Below are positions 1 to 12,179 of a DNA stretch of 64,000 bases, piece after piece (positions within the stretch are counted from its first letter, which is position 1; each line of letters begins with the position of its first letter). The notes under the pieces were generated by a model that was not told the DNA's origin, made no database searches, and worked only from the letters and a program-made list of their open reading frames with translations. Made by a program: the position numbers and the translations under genes. Location of the stretch: positions 682,001 through 746,000 of the forward strand of contig NZ_CP017671.1 of NCBI RefSeq assembly GCF_001874625.1, given 5' to 3'. Source of the stretch: Providencia rettgeri (GTDB taxonomy: Bacteria; Pseudomonadota; Gammaproteobacteria; Enterobacterales; Enterobacteriaceae).

Positions 1-21
1 TTGTAGTTGGTTTAACAATTA

Positions 22-33
22 TGCTCTTTAACA
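22..33 (+). promoter_or_regulatory. boxA antitermination element
   Basis: TGCTCTTTAACA matches the rrn boxA core recognised by the NusB/NusE antitermination complex, and it sits in the expected place between 16S and 23S. Assignment is by motif and position. Confidence 0.75.
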
Positions 34-159
34 ATCTGGAACAAGCTGAAAATTGAAAACAACGCACATTGTTTATCGCTTAAACAATGTGAGAGTCTCT
101 CAAAAATCTCAACTTGAAGTGTTTTTCAAACACACAAACGAGTGGCATGAGCGAGCAGT

Positions 160-245
160 GTGAAATTCAAGGCGGCTAGCGCGCAGCAAGCGCAGCGTAC
201 AATAGTACGTGAGCATTGCGAGCACTACCCAACGAAGAAGTTCAC
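160..245. repeat. ERIC-like palindrome in the rRNA spacer
   Basis: An 86-base imperfect palindrome. The ends GTGAAATTC (160-168) and GAAGTTCAC (237-245) are complementary with one mismatch, and the centre CGTAC-AATA-GTACG (195-208 region) forms a tight hairpin. The inner text (AAGGCGGCTAGCG, then a TAC...GTA centre followed by GTGAGC) resembles ERIC elements in reverse orientation. Similar stem-loops are common in enterobacterial rrn spacers. ERIC membership is inferred. Confidence 0.5.
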
Positions 246-301
246 CACGCACAGCCATGACGTTAAGTGTCGTCTGATAAGAAGACACCTTCGGGTTGTG
301 A

Positions 302-3209
<2,908 letters not shown>

Positions 3210-3354
3210 GACAACACCGAAGGTGTTTTAGAGATTGAGAGATGAGGTTGATTCAATGAGCGTGAGAAGCCGAGAGGCGAGGGACACAGCAGCTTGTTCA
3301 AGATTGCAGTTCTGGTTTAGTGACGAAATGCGCTAAACGGGAACAAACCGAATT

Positions 3355-3474
3355 TGTCTGGCGGCAATAGCGCGGTGGTCCCACCTGACCCCATGCCGAA
3401 CTCAGCAGTGAAACGCCGTAGCGCCGATGGTAGTGTGGGGTCTCCCCATGTGAGAGTAGGGAACTGCCAGACAT
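3355..3474 (+). rRNA. rrf: 5S ribosomal RNA
   Basis: A 120-nt sequence starting TGTCTGGCGG and ending CTGCCAGACAT, near-identical to E. coli 5S over the central part (GTGGTCCCACCTGACCCCAT, GCCGAACTCAG). The two ends pair to form the terminal helix. It lies 145 nt downstream of 23S, with no tRNA between, and is followed immediately by a terminator. Confidence 0.97.
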
Positions 3475-3486
3475 TAAATTAGTGAG

Positions 3487-3512
3487 AAAGCCACCCATTG
3501 GGTGGCTTTTTT
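3487..3512 (+). terminator. rRNA operon terminator
   Basis: AAAGCCACCC (3487-3496), loop ATT and GGGTGGCTTT (3500-3509) form a perfect 10-bp stem followed by a T run to 3512. It sits 12 nt past 5S, as expected for an intrinsic rrn terminator. Confidence 0.93.
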
Positions 3513-3651
3513 GCGTTTGGGGGGTAGGTGATGAGGCGTGGCAGTGTGGAGCGAAGAGTGAGGTGTTCAGTCTCAGGGCGACTCTGATTGTGAGGGCTCT
3601 GCCTAGGGTAATGAGGCATTGAGACCACTGCATATTTTATTATCCTGTAGG

Positions 3652-3784
3652 CTAACTTCTAACTTCTAACTTCTAACTTCTAACTTCTAACTTCTAACTT
3701 CTAACTTCTAACTTCTAACTTCTAACTGCTAACTGCTAACTGCTAACTGCTAACTGCTAACTGCTAACTGCTAACTGCTAACTG
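3652..3784. repeat. Heptanucleotide tandem repeat, 10 x CTAACTT + 9 x CTAACTG
   Basis: Nineteen uninterrupted 7-bp units. Ten copies of CTAACTT (3652-3721) switch abruptly to nine copies of CTAACTG (3722-3784), and degenerate units (CTAATGT, CTAGCTT, CTAAATT) follow. The array lies about 140 bp beyond the rRNA terminator, outside any gene. It has the hallmarks of a replication-slippage VNTR. No function is evident. Confidence 0.97.
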
Positions 3785-3789
3785 CTAAT

Positions 3790-4869
3790 GTCTAGCTTCT
3801 AAATTAACAGTCTGATTAGCAGAGGACTAGGTTAACCCCTCATTAGTACAGAGATATTCTTTTCCTGCCCATCTCGTTTTCAGCAATTAAGTCACTTCGG
3901 TGAAAGGGATGATGACACGAGTGGAGGTTCTCTTTGTTGACTCGGCTCGTGACTCCTCGTGATTAATCATTAGCTTAGTGAATGTGCTTTGTATTTATGG
4001 CACTTATTGTCATCGAGGACCAATAATCCACTCAGTAACTTACGAGTACGTCTACTTCATTTTTTATCATTTTAACCCTTATCGTAGTTCCTTTTCTCAT
4101 CTAAAATCACCCTCAGTATTTATGCTACACCTTGTTGTTGATAGTCAATAATTCACTTAGCAACTAACTTGTGTGATCACCTTGCTTATTGTGCTCGTGC
4201 TTTTTATTCGGTTTCTTATCATCGTATTGGTTATGGTCATGCATAAGCCCTTATTACTGGCTTTGTCAAAATGACATCTATATAGAAAATACAGATAAAT
4301 GGCAGATATGGTTCGAAATGATGGGCTAATTAGTAGTCAGCTCAGTAATTAATTTTTTTGTATCTTAGGCGAAATTGATAGTGGCTAATAGGTGCTCATT
4401 TTGTTTACTTAGCCCGTTACTTCTCATGATTGAAAACAGAAAAAATAGAAAGCGGTAAGCTAATCAAAAATTAGCTTAATAATTAATCACTGTAATTATG
4501 ATAATTTTTAAGCTTAGCTAAATAATAACCAACTTAGAAATTAACTTTTATTATTAAATTGTTATTGCGCTAGTTTTATTGTATCCCTTATCATTCAAAT
4601 ATATAGATGCCCATGAATCATATTTTACGATGTATTAAAATATAAAATTGATTGATTTAAAACGAATGGTCTGGCATTACTTATTGTCCTCTATATTTAA
4701 TAAAATTTGCTATTAAACATAATAAAACTATACCATTATAATTATTATTCCTCCCTAATTAATAATGTTTGATAGTTAAAGTTTAAAAATGATGAGTTTT
4801 AGTTTTTACTATAAATAAGTAAAAAGACAGTTGTAAATTGTTTATTTTTTCTTTTTTTAGAGAGGGTAT
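3790..4869. other. AT-rich intergenic region with no recognised gene
   Basis: About 1.1 kb between the heptamer repeat and the ammonia-lyase homologue. No ORF with recognisable product, tRNA, ERIC element or convincing terminator was seen. The last 500 bases are very AT-rich and probably carry the promoter of the downstream gene, but no -35/-10 pair stands out from the background. Confidence 0.6.
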
Positions 4870-6420
4870 ATGGTTTTGCTGAATGGAAAAAACTTAAAAC
4901 TTTATGATATAGAATTAATTATGAATGGTGAAGATATTGCTGTGGATTATATGGTAGTGGAAAAATTAGAAGAAAGCCATAACCTATTAATATTAGAGGC
5001 CGAGAAAGGAGCAAGGATATATGGTCTAACAGTAGGTGTTGGCTTAAATAAAGATACGGAATATATAAAATTAAATGGTAGGTTTACTGAAGAGCTAATT
5101 GAAAAATCAACGATATTTAATAAAAAACTAATACGTGCACATTCTGTGGGTATAGGTAAGCCAATAGATAGCTGTTTAATTAGAGGGATCATGGGAATTC
5201 ACATTAACATGTTACTTAATGGTTATAGTGGAATTCAACCTAGAATAATTAATAGCTATGTCGAATTACTTAACAGAGATATCATTCCTTTTATCCCAAG
5301 CATGGGTTCTATTGGTGAGGGGGATATTACTATATTGAGTCATATAGGGCTTACATTATTAGGTGAGGGAGAGGTAATTTACCAAGGTAAAACAATGTCT
5401 TCTTCAAAGGCACTTCAACTTGCGGGCATTCCCCCCATAGAACCTTGGGCAAAAGATTCACTCTCTTTATTATGTTCAAACGCTTATTCTGTTGCTATAG
5501 CAGCTGCTGCGTTATTAAAAACAGCACATTACATAAATATAAGTGAGTTATTGTATTGTTTAAATCTTCAAGCCTTAAATGGTAACCTCTCACCTTTAAA
5601 TCAGCAGGTTTTGGATGCTTGTGCATACCCTGAAGTTATTGCAATGGGAGAAAAACTTAGAAGCCTATTAGTTGGTTCTTCGTTGGAATGTTACGACGAT
5701 GAACGTCATTTACAAGACCCTCTAAGCTATCGTTGTGGGGTATATCGGCTAGCAGAGTTGCGTTTAAGCTATGAACAAGCTAAAGAACAGCTCCTCATTC
5801 AAGTAAATGGATCAAATGATAATCCATGCGTGCTCACTAAACATGTAAATAATAATTTGGCTGAAAATGATTGTCATCAGGCAGTGCTTCCAAGTGGAAA
5901 TTTTGAAACACTACCTTGGGTTTTATCTATCGAAAAATTAAGTTTAGCGATTGCTCATAATGCACTAGCAAGTGTACAGCAGATAGTAAAACTTAATGAC
6001 CCTTATTTTACACAGCTAACTCGGTTTTTAGGTAATAGAACTGCATTTCATGCACTTGGTGCCATTGAAAAGCCCGCAGTTACTTTAGCAATGAGAATTA
6101 AATATCTAGCAATGCCAGCTTCATTAGATTACTTCTCTGTCGCAGGTGGTGTTGAGGATACTGCGACGAATGCACAGTTTGTTGCTGAAAAATTAAAAAA
6201 TCAATTAATGTATGGATATGAATTAATTTCGATTGTGTTTTTATGTGTGGTACAAGCAATTAATTTAAGAAAAGAGAAAGATCCCTCTTATTTATTATCT
6301 TCAAAAACAGATAGTATTTATCATATGATAAGTGAATGTATTGATTTAAATGGTGAAGATAAATCACTTTCAAAAGAATTAACACTGATACATGATTATA
6401 TCTTAAATTATGAAATATAA
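4870..6420 (+). CDS. Histidine/phenylalanine ammonia-lyase family protein lacking the MIO tripeptide
   Basis: A 516-residue protein of the HAL/PAL/TAL fold. Family landmarks in order: the Tyr loop YGLTVGVG (51-58), the MIO region GSIGEGDITILSHIG (146-160), QDPLSYRC (282-289), NGSNDNPC (313-320) and SGNF (near 342). Canonical enzymes have GSVGASGDLAPLAH, where Ala-Ser-Gly cyclises into the electrophilic MIO cofactor. Here that stretch is one residue shorter and reads G-E-G-D, so MIO cannot form in the known way. The conserved Tyr of QD(A/P)YSLRC is Leu285, with a Tyr two residues later. Ammonia elimination by the classical route is therefore doubtful. It may belong to a divergent subfamily with this motif. 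SD AGAGAGGGT precedes the ATG. The gene stands alone, is AT-rich, and has no hut genes nearby. The substrate is unknown. Confidence 0.8.
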   Translation: MVLLNGKNLKLYDIELIMNGEDIAVDYMVVEKLEESHNLLILEAEKGARIYGLTVGVGLNKDTEYIKLNGRFTEELIEKSTIFNKKLIRAHSVGIGKPIDSCLIRGIMGIHINMLLNGYSGIQPRIINSYVELLNRDIIPFIPSMGSIGEGDITILSHIGLTLLGEGEVIYQGKTMSSSKALQLAGIPPIEPWAKDSLSLLCSNAYSVAIAAAALLKTAHYINISELLYCLNLQALNGNLSPLNQQVLDACAYPEVIAMGEKLRSLLVGSSLECYDDERHLQDPLSYRCGVYRLAELRLSYEQAKEQLLIQVNGSNDNPCVLTKHVNNNLAENDCHQAVLPSGNFETLPWVLSIEKLSLAIAHNALASVQQIVKLNDPYFTQLTRFLGNRTAFHALGAIEKPAVTLAMRIKYLAMPASLDYFSVAGGVEDTATNAQFVAEKLKNQLMYGYELISIVFLCVVQAINLRKEKDPSYLLSSKTDSIYHMISECIDLNGEDKSLSKELTLIHDYILNYEI

Positions 6421-6435
6421 TCATCGGGCAGTTAA

Positions 6436-6957
6436 TTAAGCTAAATTGAAATTTAATGATGGGTATTTAGTCAGTATTTTTTTAAACCACGGAGTAAAAA
6501 TCTCCGGTTGTTGATTAATTTCATAAATAAGTTTAGAAATACTAACCCAGCGGATGGATGCGACTTCTTCAATATTGGGATAGATCACTTTATTATAGTG
6601 GCCAACATATAGGTGGTCATATTCATGTTCTATTAATCCTCCACTCACTTCAGCATGGTAAGTGAATGAACCAACATGAGTTAAAGGCGTGATGAACCCT
6701 AATTCTTCATTAAGTCGTCGTTGTGCGGCTTGTAGGGTATCTTCATGTGGTTTTGGATGACTACAGCATGAATTAGCCCATTGGCCAGCAGAGTGATACT
6801 TATGAAGCGCTCTTTGCTGGATAAGCAATTCATTTTGGTCATTAAAAATGAAAATAGAGAAGGCGCGATGTAAGCGACCGAGTTGATGTGCGAGTAATTT
6901 AGGCATTACACCTATTGGTTCATCATTTTCATTAACTAAAATTAACTGATCTTCCAT
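6436..6957 (-). CDS. idi: Isopentenyl-diphosphate delta-isomerase (type I, Nudix)
   Basis: Interconverts isopentenyl and dimethylallyl diphosphate for isoprenoid synthesis in the cytoplasm. The protein is about 173 residues and aligns end to end with E. coli Idi. It has an N-terminal LILVNENDEPIG strand, the active-site Cys in WANSCCSHP, a Nudix-like helix with RRLNEELG, and the acidic/metal segment IEHEYDHLYVG. The ATG at 6957 is preferred because E. coli Idi starts at the equivalent residue and GGAA lies 9 nt upstream. An in-frame ATG at 6972 would add five residues. The gene converges on the ammonia-lyase homologue with a 15-nt gap. As in E. coli, it is not needed for the first DXP-pathway steps but balances the two products. 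Confidence 0.9.
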   Translation of the reverse strand: MEDQLILVNENDEPIGVMPKLLAHQLGRLHRAFSIFIFNDQNELLIQQRALHKYHSAGQWANSCCSHPKPHEDTLQAAQRRLNEELGFITPLTHVGSFTYHAEVSGGLIEHEYDHLYVGHYNKVIYPNIEEVASIRWVSISKLIYEINQQPEIFTPWFKKILTKYPSLNFNLA

Positions 6958-7124
6958 TTTTATTATTTCCATTAAAAACTATACGTATAGTTTATTATAA
7001 CTAAAAATAAAAGTTTGCAAATTAGAGCTATTTATCTCTTATTTTAGTTTAATTCTTAGTCTTATTTTTTTTAACTCGCAGCTATTTTATTATTTATATA
7101 GCTGCGATAGGGCTGTAGTGAGGA

Positions 7125-7781
7125 TTATTTTTGTTGTAATACCCAAACAGCAGCTTCAACCCTAGATTTTAAGTTTAATTTTTTAAGCAAATGTTTAACG
7201 TGAACTTTTACTGTACTTTCTGCAATATCTAGTTTGCGAGCTATCATTTTATTGGACAACCCTTGTGAAATGAGTTCTAAGATGTCCGCTTCTCTTGGTG
7301 TTAAGGATGCAATATGGTTTTCATCTTGTGTTGTATTATCCCTTAATGATTCAGCAAGTACTGAAGCTAGCGTTGGGCTGACAACTAATTTTCCACTGGC
7401 AGCCTCTTTAAGAGCCACAATAAGCTCTTCTGGTTCCATATCTTTAAGTAGATAACCATCAGCCCCTCTTTTTAACGCGTTGACTAGGTCATCACTATAG
7501 TTAGAGACGGTAAAAAGGATAATTCTTCCAGAAAGTTCCCTTTTTCTTAGCTCATCTAGAGTTTCAAAGCCATTCATACCCGGCATATTCAGATCGAGAA
7601 GAATTAAATCAGGGTCTTGTTCTGCTGCGATTTGGATACCTGTTTTCCCATCTCCTGCCTCTCCGATGACTTGTAATGAAGGTTCTAAACTAATCAGTTG
7701 TTTGACCCCATTTCTTAGCATCGGATGATCATCAATAAGTAGGATGGTTGATTTTTCATTCATTATATTTGTATTCTCCAT
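7125..7781 (-). CDS. narL: Nitrate/nitrite response regulator NarL
   Basis: A 218-residue response regulator. The receiver domain (about 10-125) has the acidic pair D17-D18, phospho-acceptor D63 in LLDLNMPG, and the switch Lys in LLKDM. The C-terminal LuxR-type HTH (about 150-215) has [20 protein letters not shown] and [14 protein letters not shown]. The strong match to NarL, together with the sensor gene immediately upstream on the same strand (19-nt gap), identifies it. Phosphorylated NarL binds heptamer sites to activate nitrate respiration and repress alternative anaerobic pathways. The narGHJI and narK targets are not in this window. Confidence 0.95.
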   Translation of the reverse strand: MENTNIMNEKSTILLIDDHPMLRNGVKQLISLEPSLQVIGEAGDGKTGIQIAAEQDPDLILLDLNMPGMNGFETLDELRKRELSGRIILFTVSNYSDDLVNALKRGADGYLLKDMEPEELIVALKEAASGKLVVSPTLASVLAESLRDNTTQDENHIASLTPREADILELISQGLSNKMIARKLDIAESTVKVHVKHLLKKLNLKSRVEAAVWVLQQK

Positions 7782-7800
7782 AGATGATTTTTCCGGTGTT

Positions 7801-9561
7801 TTAAGCGTCAGGTAAAGGGAAAGTCACTTTAACTTGAGTTCCCCCTTGCTCTCTAGAAATAATAGAACACTCACCCTTAAGACTCAGTGCCCTTTCCCTC
7901 ATAATAATTAGCCCATAATGGTTAAGTTTATCAGCATTAGATGAGATTCCAGTGCCATCATCAGTAATAGTAATGCTAGCGATACCCGCATGTTGACTTA
8001 ATGATACTTCAGCCCGCTTAGCATTTGCATGTTTTAGGATATTACTAAGGGCTTCTCGGATTATTTGTATAATATGGATTGATTGGTGTGGCGAAATACT
8101 TTTCGCTGGTAGGTTATAATTCAATCCTATTGAATAGCCCATTCGTTCACTGAATTCGCTGATTGTACTCTCTAGAGAGGGTAAGAGCCCAGGCTCAGTT
8201 AATTTAAGCCTAAAGGTGGTTAATAACTCTCTTAACTGACTATACGCGGTATTAATCTCACTGCGCATTTCAGTTAACAACTGTTGAGGCCTTTCTGGTA
8301 ATGGTTCAGGTTGCAATTGCAAATAGCTAATTTGCATTTTTAAGCAGGATAATGATTGAGCTATAGAGTCATGAAGTTCACGAGCAATGGCTGAGCGCTC
8401 ATCCATTATCAATAGCTGTTGTTGTTGCTCTATTTGATGCTCCATTGCTAACATGCCTGAAATTTGCTTGGCCAATACAGAAACTAGATTGCTTTGTTCA
8501 TCTGAAAGGACTTCTGTATCTTCAATTTCACCGATGATGACACCATATCGGTGCATGTTGTCAGACAAATCCCACTGCATAGTTATTGCTTTTTTTATTA
8601 TCGGGGAGGGTTGTTTTGTAACATGATTATCTAATTCAGATAGCCCTATTGAATCACAACATATTTCATGAAAATAGGCATCATTACTTTCTTCGTATAA
8701 CCGTAAGCTGAGATTTTTTAATAGGGTAATATTTTTGAGCTCAATCAGCACTTTTTGTAAGCGTGAATACAGAGGCTCCGAAGAATGTAAGATTTGGTTT
8801 GATTGATATAAATAAGATAAAACGCGATTTTTTGTCATCAGGTCCGCTGTTTTTTCTGCAACCCTTTCCTCTAATTGATGGTAACTTTGAGCCAACTCAT
8901 CGGACATTTGGTTAAGTGTTTCACCCAAAGCGTTTAACTCATCTTGTTGGTGATTTTTAGGGTAGCGCTGACTAAAATCTTTTTGGCCAATAGCAGTCAC
9001 CATTGACAATAATTTTACCCATGGGTAATAAATTTTCCGTCTTAGGTGCCACATTGTTCCCATTAATAACAAAAAAACTAAGCTAATAAAAACGAGCTGG
9101 GTCATTGCGACATAAGCAATTTTTCTTTCTGTTTTTTCATCAATATTATGGACTAGTTCATCAAGCTTATTAACGAATGATATTACTTCGTATCTTGCAT
9201 CATTTGGTGACTCAGCAGCCATTAGCGCTGGTTTCAGTGTATGTAGCCAATAATTATGAAGTTCATTAAATTGGGGGGTTAAATTTTCGACTTTTACTAC
9301 TTGTGTTAGTTCTGGGCTTACTAAATCATTTTCTAATATGCCTAGATAACGTTGATTTTGAGTATTTAATGGTACTAAGGAAAGTAACCTGTAGCTTTGC
9401 ATTCTTAAGGAGCCTGATTTATTTATTGCATGGGCATTGCCTTGGACGCTAATAATCATACGATTTGAAATCGTCATTCCAATAATCCCCAAGATCGCAA
9501 TAAGTAGCATCAGGCCGATTACTTGGTTAATAATTGAAAAGCGACGATACAGAGTCGGCAT
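7801..9561 (-). CDS. narX: Nitrate/nitrite sensor histidine kinase NarX
   Basis: A 586-residue inner-membrane kinase. TM1 is at about 13-34, followed by the periplasmic nitrate-binding P-box ([17 protein letters not shown], 44-60). TM2 is at about 153-172, then a HAMP domain, a cysteine-containing central module, and a HisKA_3 domain with the phospho-acceptor His397 in [10 protein letters not shown]. The HATPase domain has an N-box ([11 protein letters not shown]) and a DDGTGI G-box. The start at 9561 follows a strong SD (GAGGAAGGA); an upstream in-frame ATG at 9588 is less likely. It forms a two-gene operon with narL. A candidate FNR site lies upstream at 9820-9833. Confidence 0.95.
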   Translation of the reverse strand: MPTLYRRFSIINQVIGLMLLIAILGIIGMTISNRMIISVQGNAHAINKSGSLRMQSYRLLSLVPLNTQNQRYLGILENDLVSPELTQVVKVENLTPQFNELHNYWLHTLKPALMAAESPNDARYEVISFVNKLDELVHNIDEKTERKIAYVAMTQLVFISLVFLLLMGTMWHLRRKIYYPWVKLLSMVTAIGQKDFSQRYPKNHQQDELNALGETLNQMSDELAQSYHQLEERVAEKTADLMTKNRVLSYLYQSNQILHSSEPLYSRLQKVLIELKNITLLKNLSLRLYEESNDAYFHEICCDSIGLSELDNHVTKQPSPIIKKAITMQWDLSDNMHRYGVIIGEIEDTEVLSDEQSNLVSVLAKQISGMLAMEHQIEQQQQLLIMDERSAIARELHDSIAQSLSCLKMQISYLQLQPEPLPERPQQLLTEMRSEINTAYSQLRELLTTFRLKLTEPGLLPSLESTISEFSERMGYSIGLNYNLPAKSISPHQSIHIIQIIREALSNILKHANAKRAEVSLSQHAGIASITITDDGTGISSNADKLNHYGLIIMRERALSLKGECSIISREQGGTQVKVTFPLPDA

Positions 9562-9819
9562 TTTTCCTTCCTCAAAAATAAAGCTCATAGTAAATTAAAA
9601 AGCTTGAACACCTAGTATTGTTCATAAAGAGCATAATATTAAATATACTACTTTGGTGGTATATTTTTTCGGTGGTGTGAGCGCTAAAGCAAAAAATTAA
9701 GCTTTAATATATATACTGATAATTTCAACTAATTGATATTTAATGGTTAATCTATTTTTTTTGTTATATTCTAAAATACACATCTACGTATTATAACGTA
9801 AATTAAAGATGAATTTCTT

Positions 9820-9833
9820 TTGATTTAGATCAG
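9820..9833. promoter_or_regulatory. Candidate FNR site upstream of narX
   Basis: TTGATTTAGATCAG differs from the FNR consensus TTGAT-N4-ATCAA by one base. It lies about 260 bp upstream of narX, in the gap between yedI and narX. The distance is long for direct activation, so the assignment is tentative. Confidence 0.4.
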
Positions 9834-9906
9834 TTTGCTTATGTTTGTAACGCAATGTGTAATTAAATTTATAGCGAAAAAATAACAATGGTAAACAATG
9901 GAGAGA

Positions 9907-9936
9907 AAGATAGCACTCAACCGTCTGTGCTATCTT
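9907..9936. terminator. Hairpin downstream of yedI
   Basis: AAGATAGCAC (9907-9916) and GTGCTATCTT (9927-9936) form a perfect 10-bp stem with a 10-nt loop, 10 nt past the yedI stop. In the yedI direction the T tract is short (TCTCTCC). On the opposite strand it is better (TTATTTTT). Confidence 0.6.
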
Positions 9937-9946
9937 ATTTTTGAGG

Positions 9947-10858
9947 TTAACTTTTTTTAAGTTTTTTGAATAAATTGATTATTGCAACTAGAAGTAAACC
10001 TACGATTAAACCAAAAAATAAATTAATAATGGTAGGTAAGACAAACTGCATTGTACTGCCAATAATAGGGGTCAAAATTGCGGTAAAAGCAATTTCATCG
10101 ATCCATTCTGAAATGTAACTAATACCATGTGTCAAAATACCACCACCAACCATGAACATTGCGGCTGTGCCTACAATAGATAAGGTTTTCATTAGATATG
10201 GTGTGATATAAATTAAAGCATTGCCACATTTTTTTAATGCTGTAGATGCTTTCTTCTGCAAGTAAAACCCTAAGTCATCTAATTTAACAATACCTGCGAC
10301 TAGCCCATAAACACCTATTGTCATTACAATCGCAATAATAGAAAGCACAATAACTTGATTCATAAAGGTCGTTGAAGAAACAATCCCTAATGTTATTGCA
10401 ATGATTTCAGCAGATAGTACAAAGTCAGTACGGATAGCACCTTTGATTTTTTTACTTTCAAACTCGCTAAGCATTTCAGGAGATAATTGTTTTTGCATAG
10501 TAGCGGCTGTTTTTGTTTCGGGGTGCAATAACTTATGTGCAATTTTCTCTGCACCTTCAAAACATAGGTAAGCCCCACCAAGCATAAGTAATGGTGTAAT
10601 AGCCCAAGGTAAAAAGGCACTAATTAGTAGTGCTAAAGGGACAAGTATCAATTTATTAATAAACGAGCCTTTAGCAACTGACCAAACAACAGGAAGTTCT
10701 CTATCAGCCCGTACTCCTGTGACTTGCTGAGCATTTAAAGCGAGGTCATCACCCAAAACGCCAGATGTTTTTTTAGCTGCCATTTTAGTCATGACGGAAA
10801 CATCGTCTAACACTGCGGCAATATCATCAAGTAATGTGAGTAAACTGCTTCCAGCCAA
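9947..10858 (-). CDS. yedI: DUF808 family inner-membrane protein YedI
   Basis: A 303-residue polytopic membrane protein, matching E. coli YedI (DUF808) through the N-terminal MAGSSLLTLLDDIAAVLDDV segment and GVRADRELPVVWSVAKGS. At least five hydrophobic segments are seen: about 70-90, 145-165, 170-195, 220-245 and 270-297. The biochemical role of the family is unknown. The ATG at 10858 has SD GAGGA 5-6 nt upstream. It is monocistronic as far as seen, with a hairpin just past its stop. Confidence 0.88.
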   Translation of the reverse strand: MAGSSLLTLLDDIAAVLDDVSVMTKMAAKKTSGVLGDDLALNAQQVTGVRADRELPVVWSVAKGSFINKLILVPLALLISAFLPWAITPLLMLGGAYLCFEGAEKIAHKLLHPETKTAATMQKQLSPEMLSEFESKKIKGAIRTDFVLSAEIIAITLGIVSSTTFMNQVIVLSIIAIVMTIGVYGLVAGIVKLDDLGFYLQKKASTALKKCGNALIYITPYLMKTLSIVGTAAMFMVGGGILTHGISYISEWIDEIAFTAILTPIIGSTMQFVLPTIINLFFGLIVGLLLVAIINLFKKLKKS

Positions 10859-11151
10859 AATAATATCCTCATTATTTTCTTTTTTAAGGTGTAGTTAATG
10901 TTTATTAGGTTGGTTTAGCGATAATTAGTTCACTTGGTATTAACCATAATCTATAAAATTTAATAATACCATTACAGTTAAAAATGCCGCGCATTGAATT
11001 ATTAAATTTTTATGACAATGGAACCAATGCGTTTTTTGTGTTTCTAACTAATTAATTTTAGTGAAGTAACACATTTATAGTTGGTCTTTCGGTCTGACTT
11101 AACCACTTTGGGTTATAAATAATTTTAAGTAGATTGGTATAAGGTTAATAC

Positions 11152-12138
11152 ATGTCTTCTCAGCCAGTTTTGAGCATTGTTGTTGCCGTTTATAATGGTG
11201 AAAAATTTCTACCTCAGTTTTTTGAAAGTTTAATAGCGCAAAAATTAGAGAACTGGGAGCTTATTGTTGTTAATGATGGCTCTAAGGATGATAGTGAAAG
11301 CGTTATCAATGCTTATGCAGATAAGTTTGCTTGTTTCAAAGTATTATCTCAGGAAAATCAAGGTGTTTCGGTTGCTCGTAATACTGGAATGGCTGAAGCA
11401 ACGGGGAAATATATTACATTTCCTGATATAGACGATGAAATTAACCCTAAAATGTATGGACGTCTATTAGAAATCGCATTATCTGGAGACCTAGACGTTG
11501 CAACCTGTAATGGGACATATGTTTATACCAATGGTGACGCACCGAAGGCTATTTTCCCACCAAACAAAGTACCCTCTACGGGGGTGATATCTGGTCCTGA
11601 ATGGCTTGAAAAAGGGTTAAGCTCACGTAAGTTTTTACATGTGACTTGGTTGAACTTATACCGTTTAGAGATGTTACGCCAACATAATTTTTTCTTTGAG
11701 CCTAAGTTGCATCATCAAGATATTCCTTGGACGACTGAAGTTTTGTTAGTAGCAAAACGTGTGCAATTTATTAATGAACAGTATTATCGTTATTTGATCC
11801 ATAACCAATCAGTTTCTCACTCATTGACGGGTGATGAACGCTCAGTTCGTAAGATAAACACTTATTTGAAAATCATTGATATGTTGCTAGATATTTATCG
11901 GCGCTATCCTGAGCAAGTCAAACAAGCACCAGCTTGCTTATGGCAGGTTGGTAAGGAAGGCTTAGGGGTGATCCAAGCCTTACTGGCAATTAAGTCACCT
12001 GAAACACAAAAAGAGATGGTGCAGCAGTTTTTTGATAAAGGTTACTGGCAAGTAGTATGGGAACATGCGACGACAGTAAAACTTAAGTGGCGTTTAATTA
12101 GGCGCTATACCAAATTAAAAGAAATCCTTAAATCATAA
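11152..12138 (+). CDS. waaH: LPS core glycosyltransferase WaaH (GT2 family)
   Basis: A 328-residue GT-A transferase. The N-terminal nucleotide-sugar domain has LSIVVAVYNGEKFLPQFFES, VVNDGSKDDS and the metal-binding acidic motif FPDIDDE (about 91-97). The middle resembles E. coli WaaH (YibD), the heptose-III glucuronosyltransferase of the LPS inner core: STGVISGPEWLEKGLSSR and LHHQDIPWTTE align with STGVLTGPDWLRMGLSSR and LHHQDIVWTTE. In E. coli the gene is PhoB-controlled, but no clear Pho box was seen here. It is a lone gene far from any waa cluster. Acceptor and donor sugar are inferred from homology. Confidence 0.78.
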   Translation: MSSQPVLSIVVAVYNGEKFLPQFFESLIAQKLENWELIVVNDGSKDDSESVINAYADKFACFKVLSQENQGVSVARNTGMAEATGKYITFPDIDDEINPKMYGRLLEIALSGDLDVATCNGTYVYTNGDAPKAIFPPNKVPSTGVISGPEWLEKGLSSRKFLHVTWLNLYRLEMLRQHNFFFEPKLHHQDIPWTTEVLLVAKRVQFINEQYYRYLIHNQSVSHSLTGDERSVRKINTYLKIIDMLLDIYRRYPEQVKQAPACLWQVGKEGLGVIQALLAIKSPETQKEMVQQFFDKGYWQVVWEHATTVKLKWRLIRRYTKLKEILKS

Positions 12139-12144
12139 TCTTTT

Positions 12145-12177
12145 GAAAAGGTAGCTGACAGAGGCTACCTTTTCATT
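12145..12177. terminator. Bidirectional terminator between waaH and the nucleoside hydrolase
   Basis: GAAAAGGTAGC (12145-12155) pairs with GCTACCTTTTC (12164-12174) between two convergent genes. There are A- and T-rich flanks on both sides. Confidence 0.85.
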
Positions 12178-12179
12178 AT

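Larger units (their letters stand above)
1..301 (+). other. rRNA operon internal spacer upstream of 23S
   Basis: This is the spacer between the upstream part of an rRNA operon (16S lies outside the window) and the 23S gene. It has a boxA-like antitermination element, TGCTCTTTAACA, at 22-33, as in E. coli rrn spacers. It also has an ERIC-like hairpin at 160-245 and the 5' arm of the 23S processing stem: ACACCTTCGG at 285-294 pairs with CCGAAGGTGT at 3217-3226, and GTTGT at 295-299 pairs with ACAAC at 3211-3215. No tRNA gene is visible in this part of the spacer. Confidence 0.85.

Noticed and set aside
3652-3784. Possible CRISPR or iteron origin
   Set aside because: Seven-base units have no spacers, and no replication initiator gene or DnaA box cluster is nearby.
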